Source: Anaeromyxobacter dehalogenans 2CP-1
Lineage (GTDB): Bacteria; Myxococcota; Myxococcia; Myxococcales; Anaeromyxobacteraceae
Direction: 5' to 3'
Assembly (NCBI RefSeq): GCF_000022145.1
Contig: NC_011891.1
Location: forward strand, 248,001 to 312,000
Length of the DNA stretch: 64,000 nucleotides
Positions 53,531 through 62,326 of the stretch are shown here, in pieces; positions within the stretch are counted from its first letter, which is position 1; every line of letters begins with the position of its first letter. Under the pieces are notes generated by a model that saw nothing but the letters and a program-made list of their open reading frames with translations, did no database searches and was not told the DNA's origin. Made by a program: the position numbers and the translations under genes.

Positions 53531-56056
53531 GTGCGGAGGGACCTGGCGCAGCTCTTGGTCGAGGAGGGCGCGATCCCCGCCGCCGCGGCGGAGCGCGCGG
53601 CCGCGCGCCAGGCCGAGGCCGGCGGCGCGCTCGACACCGCGCTGCTCGAGCTGGGCCTCGCCGGCGAGGACGTGGTCCTGCGCGCGCTGGAGCGCGCGAG
53701 CGGCCTCCCGGCCGCGCCGGACTGGGCGTGGGACGCGTCCGACGCGCGGGCGCGGCGGGTGTTCCCCTCGCGCGTCGCCGAGCGCCACGGCCTCGCGCCG
53801 TTCGCGCTCGAGGGCCGCGAGCTCTCGCTCGTCGCCACCCACCCGGTGGACCTGGCGCTCCTCGACGAGATCAGCTTCATGCTCTCGCTGCACCTCACCC
53901 CGCACGTGGGGCCGGAGTGGCGGGTGCGCGCGCTCATCCACCGCCTGTACGGCGGCGCGCTGCCGCCGCGCCTCGCCGCGCTCGCCGCCGGCGGCGCCGC
54001 GGCCGCGGCGCCGGGCGCGGAGGCGGCCGCGCCGGAGCCGGCCGGCGCCGAGCCGCAGGCGCCGGACGAGGGCGCGCCGCCGCCTGCCGCGGCCGCCGAT
54101 CCGGAGCCGCCCGCGCCGCCGCCCCCGGCGCCCGCGGCCGCCGGCTTCGACGAGCCGGGGCAGCTCGAGCCGCTCGCGGCCGCGGTGGCGCAGGTGCTCG
54201 AGTCGGCGGACTTCTCCTTCCTGGACGCCGCGCCCCCGAGCCCGGCGCCCGAGCCGTCCGAGGCCGCCGACGCCGTCGATCCCGCGCCCGCCGCTCGTCC
54301 CTCGGCGGGCCCGGGGCGCGCGAATGCTCCCGGGGCCGCTCGCGTCGAGCGCGCCGAGCCGCCGCGGGAGCCGGCCTCGCGCCCGGCGCCGCGGCGCATG
54401 GGTGAGGCGGCCGCGCCCCCGCCGCCGCCCGCCCCCGGCGCCCAGGGCCGCTGGACGCGGGCGCAGGCGCAGGCGGCGCTCGCCGCCGCGGGCGAGCGGG
54501 ACGAGGTCCTGCGCGTGGTGCTGCGCTACGCGCGCGAGTTCTTCGCGTTCGCGGCGGTGTTCGCGGTCTCGCGCGACGCGGTGGCCGGGCACGACGCGCT
54601 CGGCGAGGAGGAGGGCGAGGACGCGCGCGCGCTGTGCCGCTCGGTCGCGATCTACACCAGCGATCCGGGCGTGTTCCACACCGCCATCGAGACCCACGCG
54701 CCGCACCTCGGGCCCATCTCGCCCGAGCCGGAGGGGAACCGCGCCATCCTCGACGGCCTGGGGCGCGGGACCCCGCGCACCGTGCTCGTCCACCCGGTGG
54801 TGCTGCGCCAGCGCACCGCCTGCCTGCTCTACGCCGACAACGGCCCGTCGGCGGTCTCGCCGCGCCGGCTCGCCGACCTGGTGCTGTTCCTGGCGGGCCT
54901 CGCGCCGGCGCTCGAGCGCGTCATCCAGGCGCGCAAGCGCGCCCGCAGCGGCGTCAGCGGCGCGGGCGAGGTGCCCGCCGCCGCCCCCGCCGCGCCGCCG
55001 CCGGTGGCTGCGCCCGCGCCCGGCCCGGCGCCGTCCCCGATCCGCGCCGCCACCCCGGCCGCGCAGGCCCGGCCCACCCCGGCGCCCGTCGCTGCGCCGA
55101 CCGGCGAGCCGTGGCAGGCGCACGAGCCCGCCGCGGCGCTCGCCGATCTCGAGGTGGACATCGATCTCTTCGAGGAGGAGCTCGGGGCGGCGGCGCCGCC
55201 CTCCGGCGCGGTCCGCTTCGATCCGGAGGCGGAGGTCACCGCGCTGCTCGAGACCGACGCCGGCTCGCTCGACCGGATCGCGGGGCTTGCCCGCCTGGCC
55301 GCGTTCCCGGAGGCGGCGCTGCCGGTGGTGTGGGCGCGCCTGCCCGGCCCGATCGAGTCCGACGAGGACGGCGCCTCGCCCACCGCGCTCGGTCCGCTCG
55401 CCGCGGCGCTCGCGGCGCTCGGCCCGGCCGCGGTGCCGGCCATGGTGGAGGTGCTGCGCGACCGCGACCCGGTCCGGCGGCGCATCGCGGCCACGGTGCT
55501 GGGCGCGGCCGGCGATCCGTCCACGTTCCCCGCGCTGGCGGAGCGGGTGCTCGATCCGGATCCACGCGTCGCCGGGGCCGCCATCGCCGCGCTCGCGGCG
55601 CACCGCCGCCACCCCGAGATGCGCGCGGTCCCGGAGAAGCTCCGCCGCGCGCTGCTCTCCGGCGTGGCCGCGCGGACCACGTCCGCCGCGCGGGCGCTCG
55701 GCGCGATCCGCGACGCGGAGTCGGTGCCGCTGCTGGTCCAGGTGCTGGAGAGCTCGGAGCGCGAGCCGGCCGAGGCGGCCGCCGCGGCGCTCGCCGAGAT
55801 CACCCTGCAGCGGCTCGGCACCGACGCCCGGCGCTGGCTCGCCTGGTGGAAGCAGAACCGCGGGCGCGGTCGCGCGGAGTGGCTGCTCTCCGGGCTCACC
55901 AGCGCCGAGCGCGAGGTGCGCGCCGCGGCCGCCGAGGAGCTGGCCCGCGCCGCCCCGCCGCCGGTGAGCTATCAGGTGGACGCGCCCGCCCCCGAGCGAG
56001 AGGCCGCCGCGCGGCTCTGGGCCGGCTGGTGGGCGCGGTCCGGCCTGGTGCTGTGA
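53531..56056 (+). CDS. MshEN-domain / HEAT-repeat protein
   Basis: 841 residues, GTG start. The N-terminal ~150 residues match the MshEN (GspE/PilB N-terminal) fold: DLAQLLVEEGAI...AGGALDTALLELGLAGEDVVLRAL and SRVAERHGLAPFALEGRELSLV. MshEN domains can bind c-di-GMP, though the first RLGxLL motif is weak here. Pro/Ala linkers (~150-310 and ~470-540) flank a GAF-like middle domain (~315-465). The last ~230 residues contain HEAT-like helical repeats (AVPAMVEVLRDRDPVRRRIAATVLG). There is no ATPase domain. Unknown function; perhaps a c-di-GMP-responsive scaffold. Confidence 0.8.
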   Translation: MRRDLAQLLVEEGAIPAAAAERAAARQAEAGGALDTALLELGLAGEDVVLRALERASGLPAAPDWAWDASDARARRVFPSRVAERHGLAPFALEGRELSLVATHPVDLALLDEISFMLSLHLTPHVGPEWRVRALIHRLYGGALPPRLAALAAGGAAAAAPGAEAAAPEPAGAEPQAPDEGAPPPAAAADPEPPAPPPPAPAAAGFDEPGQLEPLAAAVAQVLESADFSFLDAAPPSPAPEPSEAADAVDPAPAARPSAGPGRANAPGAARVERAEPPREPASRPAPRRMGEAAAPPPPPAPGAQGRWTRAQAQAALAAAGERDEVLRVVLRYAREFFAFAAVFAVSRDAVAGHDALGEEEGEDARALCRSVAIYTSDPGVFHTAIETHAPHLGPISPEPEGNRAILDGLGRGTPRTVLVHPVVLRQRTACLLYADNGPSAVSPRRLADLVLFLAGLAPALERVIQARKRARSGVSGAGEVPAAAPAAPPPVAAPAPGPAPSPIRAATPAAQARPTPAPVAAPTGEPWQAHEPAAALADLEVDIDLFEEELGAAAPPSGAVRFDPEAEVTALLETDAGSLDRIAGLARLAAFPEAALPVVWARLPGPIESDEDGASPTALGPLAAALAALGPAAVPAMVEVLRDRDPVRRRIAATVLGAAGDPSTFPALAERVLDPDPRVAGAAIAALAAHRRHPEMRAVPEKLRRALLSGVAARTTSAARALGAIRDAESVPLLVQVLESSEREPAEAAAAALAEITLQRLGTDARRWLAWWKQNRGRGRAEWLLSGLTSAEREVRAAAAEELARAAPPPVSYQVDAPAPEREAAARLWAGWWARSGLVL

Positions 56057-56218
56057 GAGCACGTGAACCCATCCCCTCCCGTCGCCGCGGCGGCCGATCC
56101 GCGTCGCATCGCTTCGTTGCTCCTCCCTCACATGCCGACGGGCATGCTCGGTCGTCGCGCCTCGCGCTGCTCGCGTCTCGACCGCCTGGCTCGGTCCGGG
56201 GATTGATTCACGCGCTCT
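56056..56218. repeat. 163-bp element with terminal inverted repeats, copy 1
   Basis: Begins AGAGCACGTGAA and ends TTCACGCGCTCT, an inverted pair with one mismatch; the match extends to 21 bp at 18/21. Its first base is the last base of the MshEN/HEAT stop codon. Contains an internal ATGCC-GACG-GGCAT hairpin. No coding potential of its own. Confidence 0.8.
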
Positions 56219-56219
56219 G

Positions 56220-56382
56220 AGAGCACGTGAACCCATCCCCTCCCGTCGCCGCGGCGGCCGATCCGCGTCGCATCGCGTCGTTGCTCCTCCCTCACGTGCC
56301 GACGGGCATGCTCGGTCGTCGCGCCTCGCGCTGCTCGCGGCTCGACCGCCTGGCTCGGTCCGGGGATGGATTCACGCGCTCT
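56220..56382. repeat. 163-bp element with terminal inverted repeats, copy 2
   Basis: Direct tandem copy of the preceding element (four differences in 164 bp, one base between copies), with ends AGAGCACGTGAA and TTCACGCGCTCT; the outer 21 bp match at 19/21. Confidence 0.8.
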
Positions 56383-56525
56383 GAGCGGCCCCGCAGCGCC
56401 CCGGACCTCGCCGCGCCCGCCCGGGTGACGCGGGCGCGCGAATCCTTGCGCCCCGTGGATCGCGGCGCCTATCCTCCGAGCCCACGGCGAGACCACCGGC
56501 CGAAGCGTCGGCGCGAGGTGCGCAC
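56383..56525. other. Remainder of the intergenic gap before the carboxylase gene
   Basis: About 140 bp of GC-rich sequence after the tandem elements. No strong promoter or ORF can be supported; the sequence before the ATG (CGAGGTGCGCAC) provides a GAGGT ribosome-binding site. The whole gap between genes here is about 470 bp. Confidence 0.5.
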
Positions 56526-58085
56526 ATGCCCCATTCCGATCCCGATCCGCGCAGGGCCCTCCTCGACCAGCTCGACGCCGAGGCCGAGAAGGGCGGCGGG
56601 GACGAGCGGGTGGCGCGGCAGCACCGCGAGGGCAAGCTCACCGCCCGCGAGCGCATCGACGCGTTCCTCGACCCGGGCACGTTCGTGGAGATGGATCGCT
56701 TCAAGACCCACCGCTGCGCCGACTTCGGGATGGCCGAGCACAAGGTGCTGGGCGACGGCGTGGTCACCGGCTACGGCCTGGTGGAGGGCCGGCAGGTCTT
56801 CGTGTTCGCGCAGGACTTCACCGTCTTCGGCGGATCGATCTCCGGCGCCGTGGCCGAGAAGATCTGCAAGGTGATGGACCGCGCCATGGAGGTGGGCTGC
56901 CCGGTGGTCGGCCTGAACGACTCCGGCGGCGCGCGCATCCAGGAGGGCGTGGTGTCGCTGGCGGGCTACGCCGAGATCTTCCTGCGCAACACGCTCGCCT
57001 CCGGCGTCATCCCGCAGCTCTCGGTGATCATGGGGCCGTGCGCCGGCGGCGCGGTCTACAGCCCGGCCATCACCGACTTCATCTTCATGGTGAAGGACAC
57101 CTCGTACATGTTCATCACCGGCCCGGACGTGATCCGGGCGGTGACGCACGCCGAGGTGACGAAGGAGGACCTGGGCGGCGCGCGCACGCACGCGGCGCGC
57201 TCCGGCGTGGCGCACTTCGCGCTCGACACCGAGGAGGCCGCGCTGCGCGCGGTGCGCGAGCTGCTGTCGTTCCTGCCGCTCAACAACGTGGACGATCCGC
57301 CGATCCAGCCCTGCGCCGACGACCCGGGCCGCCGCGACGAGCTGCTGAAGACCATCGCGCCGGAGAACCCGGGCAAGGCCTACGACATGAAGGAGGTCGT
57401 CCGCGCGGTGGCCGACGACCGGCACTTCTTCGAGGTGGCCGAGCCGTTCGCGCCCAACATCGTGATCGGCTTCGCGCGCCTGAACGGGCGGCCGGTGGGC
57501 GTGGTGGCGAACCAGCCGGCGGTGCTGGCCGGCGTGCTCGACATCGACGCCTCGGTGAAGGCGGCGCGCTTCGTGCGCTTCTGCGACGCGTTCAACGTCC
57601 CGCTGCTCACGTTCGTGGACGTGCCCGGGTTCCTGCCCGGCACCGACCAGGAGTGGAACGGGATCATCGTGCACGGCGCGAAGCTGCTCTACGCCTACGC
57701 CGAGGCCACCGTGCCCAAGATCACCGTCATCACGCGCAAGGCGTACGGCGGCGCGTACGACGTGATGGCGTCGAAGCACATCCGCGCCGACGTGAACCTG
57801 GCCTGGCCGGGCGCGGAGATCGCGGTGATGGGGCCGGAGGGGGCGGTGAACGTCATCTTCCGCAAGGAGCTGCTCGCGGCGAAGGACCCGGTCGCCGAGC
57901 GCGCGCGCCTGGTGCAGGAGTACCGCGACCGGTTCGCGAGCCCGTACAAGGCGGCCGAGCTCGGCTACGTGGACGAGGTGATCCGCCCCGAGGACACGCG
58001 GCCCCGGGTGATCCGCGCGCTGGAGATGCTGCGCACGAAGCGCCAGGAGCTCCCGGCGAAGAAGCACGGAAACATCCCGCTCTAG
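56526..58085 (+). CDS. Acyl-CoA carboxylase beta (carboxyltransferase) subunit
   Basis: 519 residues, the full length of PccB/MmdA-type carboxyltransferases, which move CO2 between biotin and an acyl-CoA such as propionyl-CoA. Signatures: [35 protein letters not shown] (acyl-CoA oxyanion site), [33 protein letters not shown] and [15 protein letters not shown]. No biotin carboxylase, biotin-carrier or decarboxylase membrane gene is adjacent, so whether it serves propionyl-CoA carboxylase or a decarboxylase cannot be settled here. Confidence 0.93.
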   Translation: MPHSDPDPRRALLDQLDAEAEKGGGDERVARQHREGKLTARERIDAFLDPGTFVEMDRFKTHRCADFGMAEHKVLGDGVVTGYGLVEGRQVFVFAQDFTVFGGSISGAVAEKICKVMDRAMEVGCPVVGLNDSGGARIQEGVVSLAGYAEIFLRNTLASGVIPQLSVIMGPCAGGAVYSPAITDFIFMVKDTSYMFITGPDVIRAVTHAEVTKEDLGGARTHAARSGVAHFALDTEEAALRAVRELLSFLPLNNVDDPPIQPCADDPGRRDELLKTIAPENPGKAYDMKEVVRAVADDRHFFEVAEPFAPNIVIGFARLNGRPVGVVANQPAVLAGVLDIDASVKAARFVRFCDAFNVPLLTFVDVPGFLPGTDQEWNGIIVHGAKLLYAYAEATVPKITVITRKAYGGAYDVMASKHIRADVNLAWPGAEIAVMGPEGAVNVIFRKELLAAKDPVAERARLVQEYRDRFASPYKAAELGYVDEVIRPEDTRPRVIRALEMLRTKRQELPAKKHGNIPL

Positions 58086-58147
58086 CCCTTCGACGCCGGC
58101 GGCGCCTGCGGCACCGCGTACGCTCAGGTGAGCGGGTCATTGGATTC

Positions 58148-58178
58148 CGCTCGTCCCGAGCCCGTCGGAGGACGAGCG
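58148..58178. terminator. Intergenic palindrome, probable bidirectional terminator
   Basis: 9-bp stem CGCTCGTCC/GGACGAGCG with a 13-base loop CGAGCCCGTCGGA, between the convergent carboxylase and DUF2231 genes, touching the stop of the latter. Belongs to the same kind of palindrome as 47957-47988. Confidence 0.6.
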
Positions 58179-58179
58179 C

Positions 58180-58839
58180 TCACGAGAGCGGGGCGCCCAT
58201 CCCGGACCCGTCGGTGCGCGTGCCCGGCGCCGGCGGCACGGCGCCGGTGCCCGCCTCGGCGAGCGGGCCGAGCGCGGTGCGGTCCACCCGCTCGCGGCCG
58301 GTGACGGCCCGCGCGCCGCGCGAGAGCAGCCAGCGCAGGCCGCGGACCGCGTCGCGCGCCAGCCGGCCCGGCGCCGCGGCCGAGAAGAGCGCGGGCGCCT
58401 CGCTCGCGGCGCCGCCCAGGGCGCGGATGCCGGCGCCGTGGCCGTACACGAGCTCGCCGCCGAGATACGCCGTGTACGTCGCGGCCGCCGACGCCGCCAG
58501 CCCGGAGAGCGCGGTGGTGAGGCAGGCCCGGTTCCGGCTGCGCCAGGCCGCCACGCCGAACGCGGCCACCACCAGGCCCAGGTTGCCGATGCCGTGCAGG
58601 AACATCGCGTCGCGGGCGTGCTCGCCGCGCACCTCGATCTCCTGCGACGCGGCCATGCCGGCGAGCCCGGCGGCGAGGCCGCCCGCCGCAGCGGACCACC
58701 ACAGCGTGCGCCCCACCGCGTCGAGGGCGCGGTCGCGCGGCCGGGCGGTCGCCACGAGGTCCGCGATGGCGGCGGCCGGCAGGAGCGCCAGCGGCGCGTG
58801 GACGATCGCGGGGTGCAGCTCGTGCGTGCGCATCGGCAT
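58180..58839 (-). CDS. DUF2231-domain membrane protein
   Basis: 219 residues. Begins MPMRTHELHPAIVHAPLALLP, the His-Pro-x-x-Val-His signature of DUF2231, and has four predicted helices up to about residue 150. A polar Pro/Gly-rich C-terminal tail follows. Function of the family is unknown (possibly heme- or redox-related membrane proteins). Two ATGs are possible six bases apart; GGAGG is seven bases before the one used. Confidence 0.83.
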   Translation of the reverse strand: MPMRTHELHPAIVHAPLALLPAAAIADLVATARPRDRALDAVGRTLWWSAAAGGLAAGLAGMAASQEIEVRGEHARDAMFLHGIGNLGLVVAAFGVAAWRSRNRACLTTALSGLAASAAATYTAYLGGELVYGHGAGIRALGGAASEAPALFSAAAPGRLARDAVRGLRWLLSRGARAVTGRERVDRTALGPLAEAGTGAVPPAPGTRTDGSGMGAPLS

Positions 58840-58970
58840 CGGGAACCCTCCCGACGGCACGGTGCGGCGGGGGCGGCGCGCGGGCAATCGACGCGCGCCC
58901 TCCCCCTCGGCCTCGCCGCGGCCTGCGCGGCGCGCGCCCGCCCGGCGCGACGCCGCCGCCCGAGACGGCG

Positions 58971-59005
58971 CGGGCCCGGCCCCTCTGCCGAGGAGACCGG
59001 GCCCG
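58971..59005. terminator. Hairpin downstream of the cold-shock gene
   Basis: 9-bp stem CGGGCCCGG/CCGGGCCCG (58971-58979 with 58997-59005) enclosing a smaller inner hairpin, 22 bases past the cspA-type stop on the minus strand. Confidence 0.5.
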
Positions 59006-59027
59006 TTCGCCGCGAGGGTGCGTCCGA

Positions 59028-59231
59028 CTACACCTTGCGGACGTTCGCGGCCTGGAGGCCCTTCGGCCCCTTGACCACGTCGAACTCCACCTTCTGCCCC
59101 TCGGCGAGGCTCTTGAAGCCGTCGCCCGAGATCGCGCTGTAGTGGCAGAAGACGTCCTCACCACCGTCGTCCTGCGTGATGAAGCCGAAGCCCTTCGCGT
59201 CGTTGAACCACTTCACGGTACCGGTCGCCAT
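59028..59231 (-). CDS. Cold-shock-domain protein (CspA family)
   Basis: 67-residue single-domain RNA/ssDNA-binding protein. RNP1 KGFGFI and RNP2 VFCHYSAI are present (RNP2 usually reads VFVHFSAI). It begins [10 protein letters not shown] and ends with the family's PQAANV-type motif as LQAANVRKV. Acts as an RNA chaperone in cold or stationary phase. The upstream ~110 bases are unusually AT-rich for this genome, suggesting a structured or AU-rich leader like that of csp genes, with AAGAGAAG as ribosome-binding site. Confidence 0.95.
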   Translation of the reverse strand: MATGTVKWFNDAKGFGFITQDDGGEDVFCHYSAISGDGFKSLAEGQKVEFDVVKGPKGLQAANVRKV

Positions 59232-59382
59232 GCACTTCTCTTTTCTTCGATTCGACCCGCCGGGGATGACGTTCGATCCAACCGAGCAGACGGTGGACGA
59301 AATTTTCTGTATCCGAAATTGATTCGCCCGTCGAGATGTCGTCCCGACCGGGGGTTCCTGACAGTGAACGTCGACCGATCGT

Positions 59383-60558
59383 TCAGGCGGCCGCGCCCAC
59401 CGCGGCTGGCCGGGCCTGCGACCCTGCGTCGGAAGGTCGCGCCTCATCGGCGAGCCGCTGCTCGAGATCGGTGAGGATCTCCGCAGCGCGGGGCAGGTCC
59501 GACGCGTCGCGTTCCCCGATCCGGGTGATGCTCTGCCCCGTGTAGAAGAGCCCGGCCTCGGTGTCGCCGTGCACCGCCGCCTCGAGCAGCGCGTCGGTGA
59601 TGCAGAAGCTCTCCTTGAAGCCGGACGCGCGGGCCTTGCAGAGCCCCTCGCCCAGGCACTGGATGCAGGAGCCCCGCCGCCCGCGGTAGCCGTCCTTGCC
59701 GAACCACCAGAGCTTGGAGCGCGGCGGCACCGCCTCGCCGCGGGCGAGCCGCTCCGTGAACGCGTTGCGCACCGCGCGCGCCTTCATCCCCTTCACGCAG
59801 CTCGTGATGATCACCACGTCGTCCTCGCGCTTCGCGAGGTGCATCTGCTTGAAGGCGGGGTGGACGTCGCCGTCCGAGCAGGCGAGGAAGCGGGTCGCCA
59901 TCTGCACGCCGGCGGCGCCCGCCGCGAGGAAGCGCGAGACGTCGGCGGCGTCCACGCCGCCGGCCGCGATCACCGGGAGCGACGTCGCCGCGATCACCTC
60001 GTCGACCAGCGTGGGCAGCGGGTGGCCGATGTCGCCGATGTGGCCGCCCGCCTCGGCGCCCTCCGCCACCACGAAGTCCGCGCCCCACTTCTCGTACATG
60101 GCCGCGAGCCGGCCGGAGGAGACGATGCCGCAGAACGGCACGCCGCCCTCGCGGCACCAGCGCACGATCTCGCGCGAGATGCCGGCGCCCTGCACGAGGA
60201 ACGACACCTTCTCCTCGATCGACACGCGCGCGAGCGCCTCGAAGTCGTCCTTGTTGATGGCCGCCATCAGGTTCACGCCCACGAACCCGCCCGGCGCCTC
60301 GGCCCGCGCGCGGCGGATCTCGCCGCGGAGCTGCTCCGGCGTCTTCAGCACCGCCGAGATGGTGCCGACGCCCACCAGCCGCGCGCCGCGATGGCGCGCC
60401 ACCTTGCCGGCGAGGCCGTCGGAGGCGTGGATGCCCATCCCGCCCTGCACCAGCAGGCGCTGACCGGCGCGCACCAGCGCCTCGATCGCCGCGCGGTCGA
60501 GGCGCGGGAACGGCGCGGGGGTCTCCTCGGGGTGAACGGGGGTCGCGTCGGCGGTCAT
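59383..60558 (-). CDS. Nitronate monooxygenase-type flavin oxidoreductase
   Basis: 391-residue FMN TIM-barrel of the nitropropane dioxygenase family. [44 protein letters not shown] and [30 protein letters not shown] are all characteristic. It may oxidise nitronates or act as an enoyl-ACP-reductase-like or NADH:quinone enzyme; the family is mis-annotated often. An unusual C-terminal part carries four cysteines (298, 301, 307, 319) that could hold a metal or Fe-S cluster. Monocistronic, upstream of the cold-shock gene on the same strand. Confidence 0.88.
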   Translation of the reverse strand: MTADATPVHPEETPAPFPRLDRAAIEALVRAGQRLLVQGGMGIHASDGLAGKVARHRGARLVGVGTISAVLKTPEQLRGEIRRARAEAPGGFVGVNLMAAINKDDFEALARVSIEEKVSFLVQGAGISREIVRWCREGGVPFCGIVSSGRLAAMYEKWGADFVVAEGAEAGGHIGDIGHPLPTLVDEVIAATSLPVIAAGGVDAADVSRFLAAGAAGVQMATRFLACSDGDVHPAFKQMHLAKREDDVVIITSCVKGMKARAVRNAFTERLARGEAVPPRSKLWWFGKDGYRGRRGSCIQCLGEGLCKARASGFKESFCITDALLEAAVHGDTEAGLFYTGQSITRIGERDASDLPRAAEILTDLEQRLADEARPSDAGSQARPAAVGAAA

Positions 60559-60794
60559 GTGGGCTCCACCGCGCCCGGAGGGAGGAGGGCGCGAGGAGGC
60601 GGAAGCTACGCCCGCCGTGTCACGCGCATGTCACCGCTCCGCCGACGCGGCGCGCCGGCGCGGTGCGGCTCGGACGCTCCGTCTCGCCGATTGGTGAATC
60701 GGTCGTCCGGGGCGCACCCGGCGGTCGCGCCCCGCGCGCGGTGCCACCGGATCACGCACCGCGGCGAACTGGGGTACGCTCGGCGCGCCGCGCC

Positions 60795-62108
60795 ATGACC
60801 GCCCCCAGCCCCGCCCCGATCGTCGTCGCCGTGGACATGGGCTACGGCCACCTCCGCGCCGCCACCGCGCTCGCCGACGCGCTCGGCACCGAGGTGCTGA
60901 AGGTCGATCGCGCGCCGGTGGCCGGGCCGGACGAGGAGCGGCTCTGGCAGCGCGTGCGCCGGGGGTACGAGGCCATCTCGCGGCTCTCGCAGGTGCCGGT
61001 GGCCGGGCGGCCGCTCGCCTGGGCGCTCGACTCCATCACCGACATCCCGCGGCTCCACCCGCGCCGCGATCTCTCCGCGCCGACGCGCGGCGTGCGGGCG
61101 CTCGAGCGGCTGGCGCGGGGCGATCTCGGCGCCGGGCTGGTGGCGCGGCTCCGCGCCGAGGGCGCGCCGCTCCTCACCACGTTCTACTCGCCGGCCGTCA
61201 TCGCCGACCGGGCCGGGATCGAGCGGGTCTACTGCGTCGCGACCGACACCGACCTGAACCGGATCTGGGCGCCGCTCGAGCCCGCCCGCACCCGCATCCA
61301 GTACCTCGTCCCCACCCGCCGCGCGGCGCGCCGCCTGCTCGCCTACGGCGTGCCCGCGAACCGGATCACGTTCACCGGCTTCCCGATCCCGGACGCGCTG
61401 CTGGGCGGGCCGTCGCTGCCGGTGCTGAGGCGCAACCTGGCGGCGCGCCTGGTGCGCCTCGATCCCACCGGCGAGTTCCGCCGCTCCATGCCCGAGGAGC
61501 TGGCCGTGTTCCTGGGCGCGCTGCCGCGCGAGGAGGAGGGCAGGCCGGCGCAGCTCACGTTCGCGGTGGGCGGGGCGGGGGCGCAGGCCGCCATGGCCGA
61601 CGCGTTCCTGCCCGGCCTCCGCCCGGCGCTCGAGTCGGGCGCGATGCGCCTCGCGCTCGTCGCCGGCACGCGCCCCGAGGTGGAGGCGCGCTTCCGCGAG
61701 GCGGTGCGGCGCGCGGGGGTGGAGCCGCTCCTCGGCGGCGCGGTGGAGATCCTGCGCGCGCCCTCGTTCGGCGAGTACTACGCGCGCTTCAACGCGCTCC
61801 TCGCGCGCACCGACGTGCTCTGGACCAAGCCCTCCGAGCTCACGTTCTACGGCGCGCTGGGCCTGCCGCTCGTGCTCGCGCCGCCGGTGGGCGTCCACGA
61901 GCGCTACAACCGCCGCTGGGCCCGCGAGAGCGGCGCCGGCCTGAAGCAGCGCGACGCGCGCTTCGCGGCGGAGTGGCTGTCGGACTGGCTCGCCGACGGG
62001 CTGCTCGCGGCGGCCGCCTGGGCAGGCTACATGCGCCTGCCGAAGTTCGGGCTGTACCGCGTGCTGGAGGCCCTGGGCCGCACGCCCGCCGCGAACGTGG
62101 CGCCGTGA
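60795..62108 (+). CDS. MGDG synthase/MurG-like glycosyltransferase
   Basis: 437-residue GT28-like protein. An N-terminal VDMGYGHLRAATALADAL replaces the G-x-G-H loop of MGDG synthases and MurG. YCVATDTDLNRIWAPLEP, YGVPANRITFTGFPIPDALL and the donor-site segment DVLWTKPSELTFYGALGLPLVLAPPVGVHE follow. Likely transfers a sugar to a membrane lipid. It precedes plsC, supporting a lipid role, though about 220 bp of hairpin-rich DNA lies between. Precise product unknown. Confidence 0.8.
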   Translation: MTAPSPAPIVVAVDMGYGHLRAATALADALGTEVLKVDRAPVAGPDEERLWQRVRRGYEAISRLSQVPVAGRPLAWALDSITDIPRLHPRRDLSAPTRGVRALERLARGDLGAGLVARLRAEGAPLLTTFYSPAVIADRAGIERVYCVATDTDLNRIWAPLEPARTRIQYLVPTRRAARRLLAYGVPANRITFTGFPIPDALLGGPSLPVLRRNLAARLVRLDPTGEFRRSMPEELAVFLGALPREEEGRPAQLTFAVGGAGAQAAMADAFLPGLRPALESGAMRLALVAGTRPEVEARFREAVRRAGVEPLLGGAVEILRAPSFGEYYARFNALLARTDVLWTKPSELTFYGALGLPLVLAPPVGVHERYNRRWARESGAGLKQRDARFAAEWLSDWLADGLLAAAAWAGYMRLPKFGLYRVLEALGRTPAANVAP

Positions 62109-62118
62109 GCCATCTCAC

Positions 62119-62244
62119 GGGGCTGCGCCCCGCCCCACGGAGCGGAGCTCCGCGGGGCCCCACCTTGCTGCGCGGGTCCCGTGACCTCGCGCGCCCGCCT
62201 TCGCGGGCTCGCACGAGGTCCCCGCGGGCGCGGCTGCGCCGCGC
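62119..62244. repeat. Array of short perfect hairpins before plsC
   Basis: Four perfect hairpins with three- or four-base loops: GGGGC-TGC-GCCCC (62119-62131), GGAGC-GGA-GCTCC (62139-62151), GCCCGC-CTTC-GCGGGC (62193-62208) and GCGCGGC-TGC-GCCGCGC (62228-62244). The third is nested in an outer stem GACCTCG/CGAGGTC (62183-62189 with 62214-62220). May act as terminator of the upstream gene or as a structured leader of plsC. Confidence 0.6.
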
Positions 62245-62326
62245 GCTGCCTCACCTGTGCCGCGCTCGTGTCGCCGCCCAGCACACCCTTGCGGGATGGC
62301 CGGTCCGGGGCGAGGATGCGCCCGCG

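Noticed and set aside
56056-56382. CRISPR array
   Set aside because: Only two long (163-bp) direct copies without spacers, with inverted ends; not a CRISPR layout and no cas genes are present.
56128-56496. Minus-strand ORFs through the tandem elements
   Set aside because: The apparent protein repeat is just the DNA repeat read in an open frame; no start signal or family resemblance.
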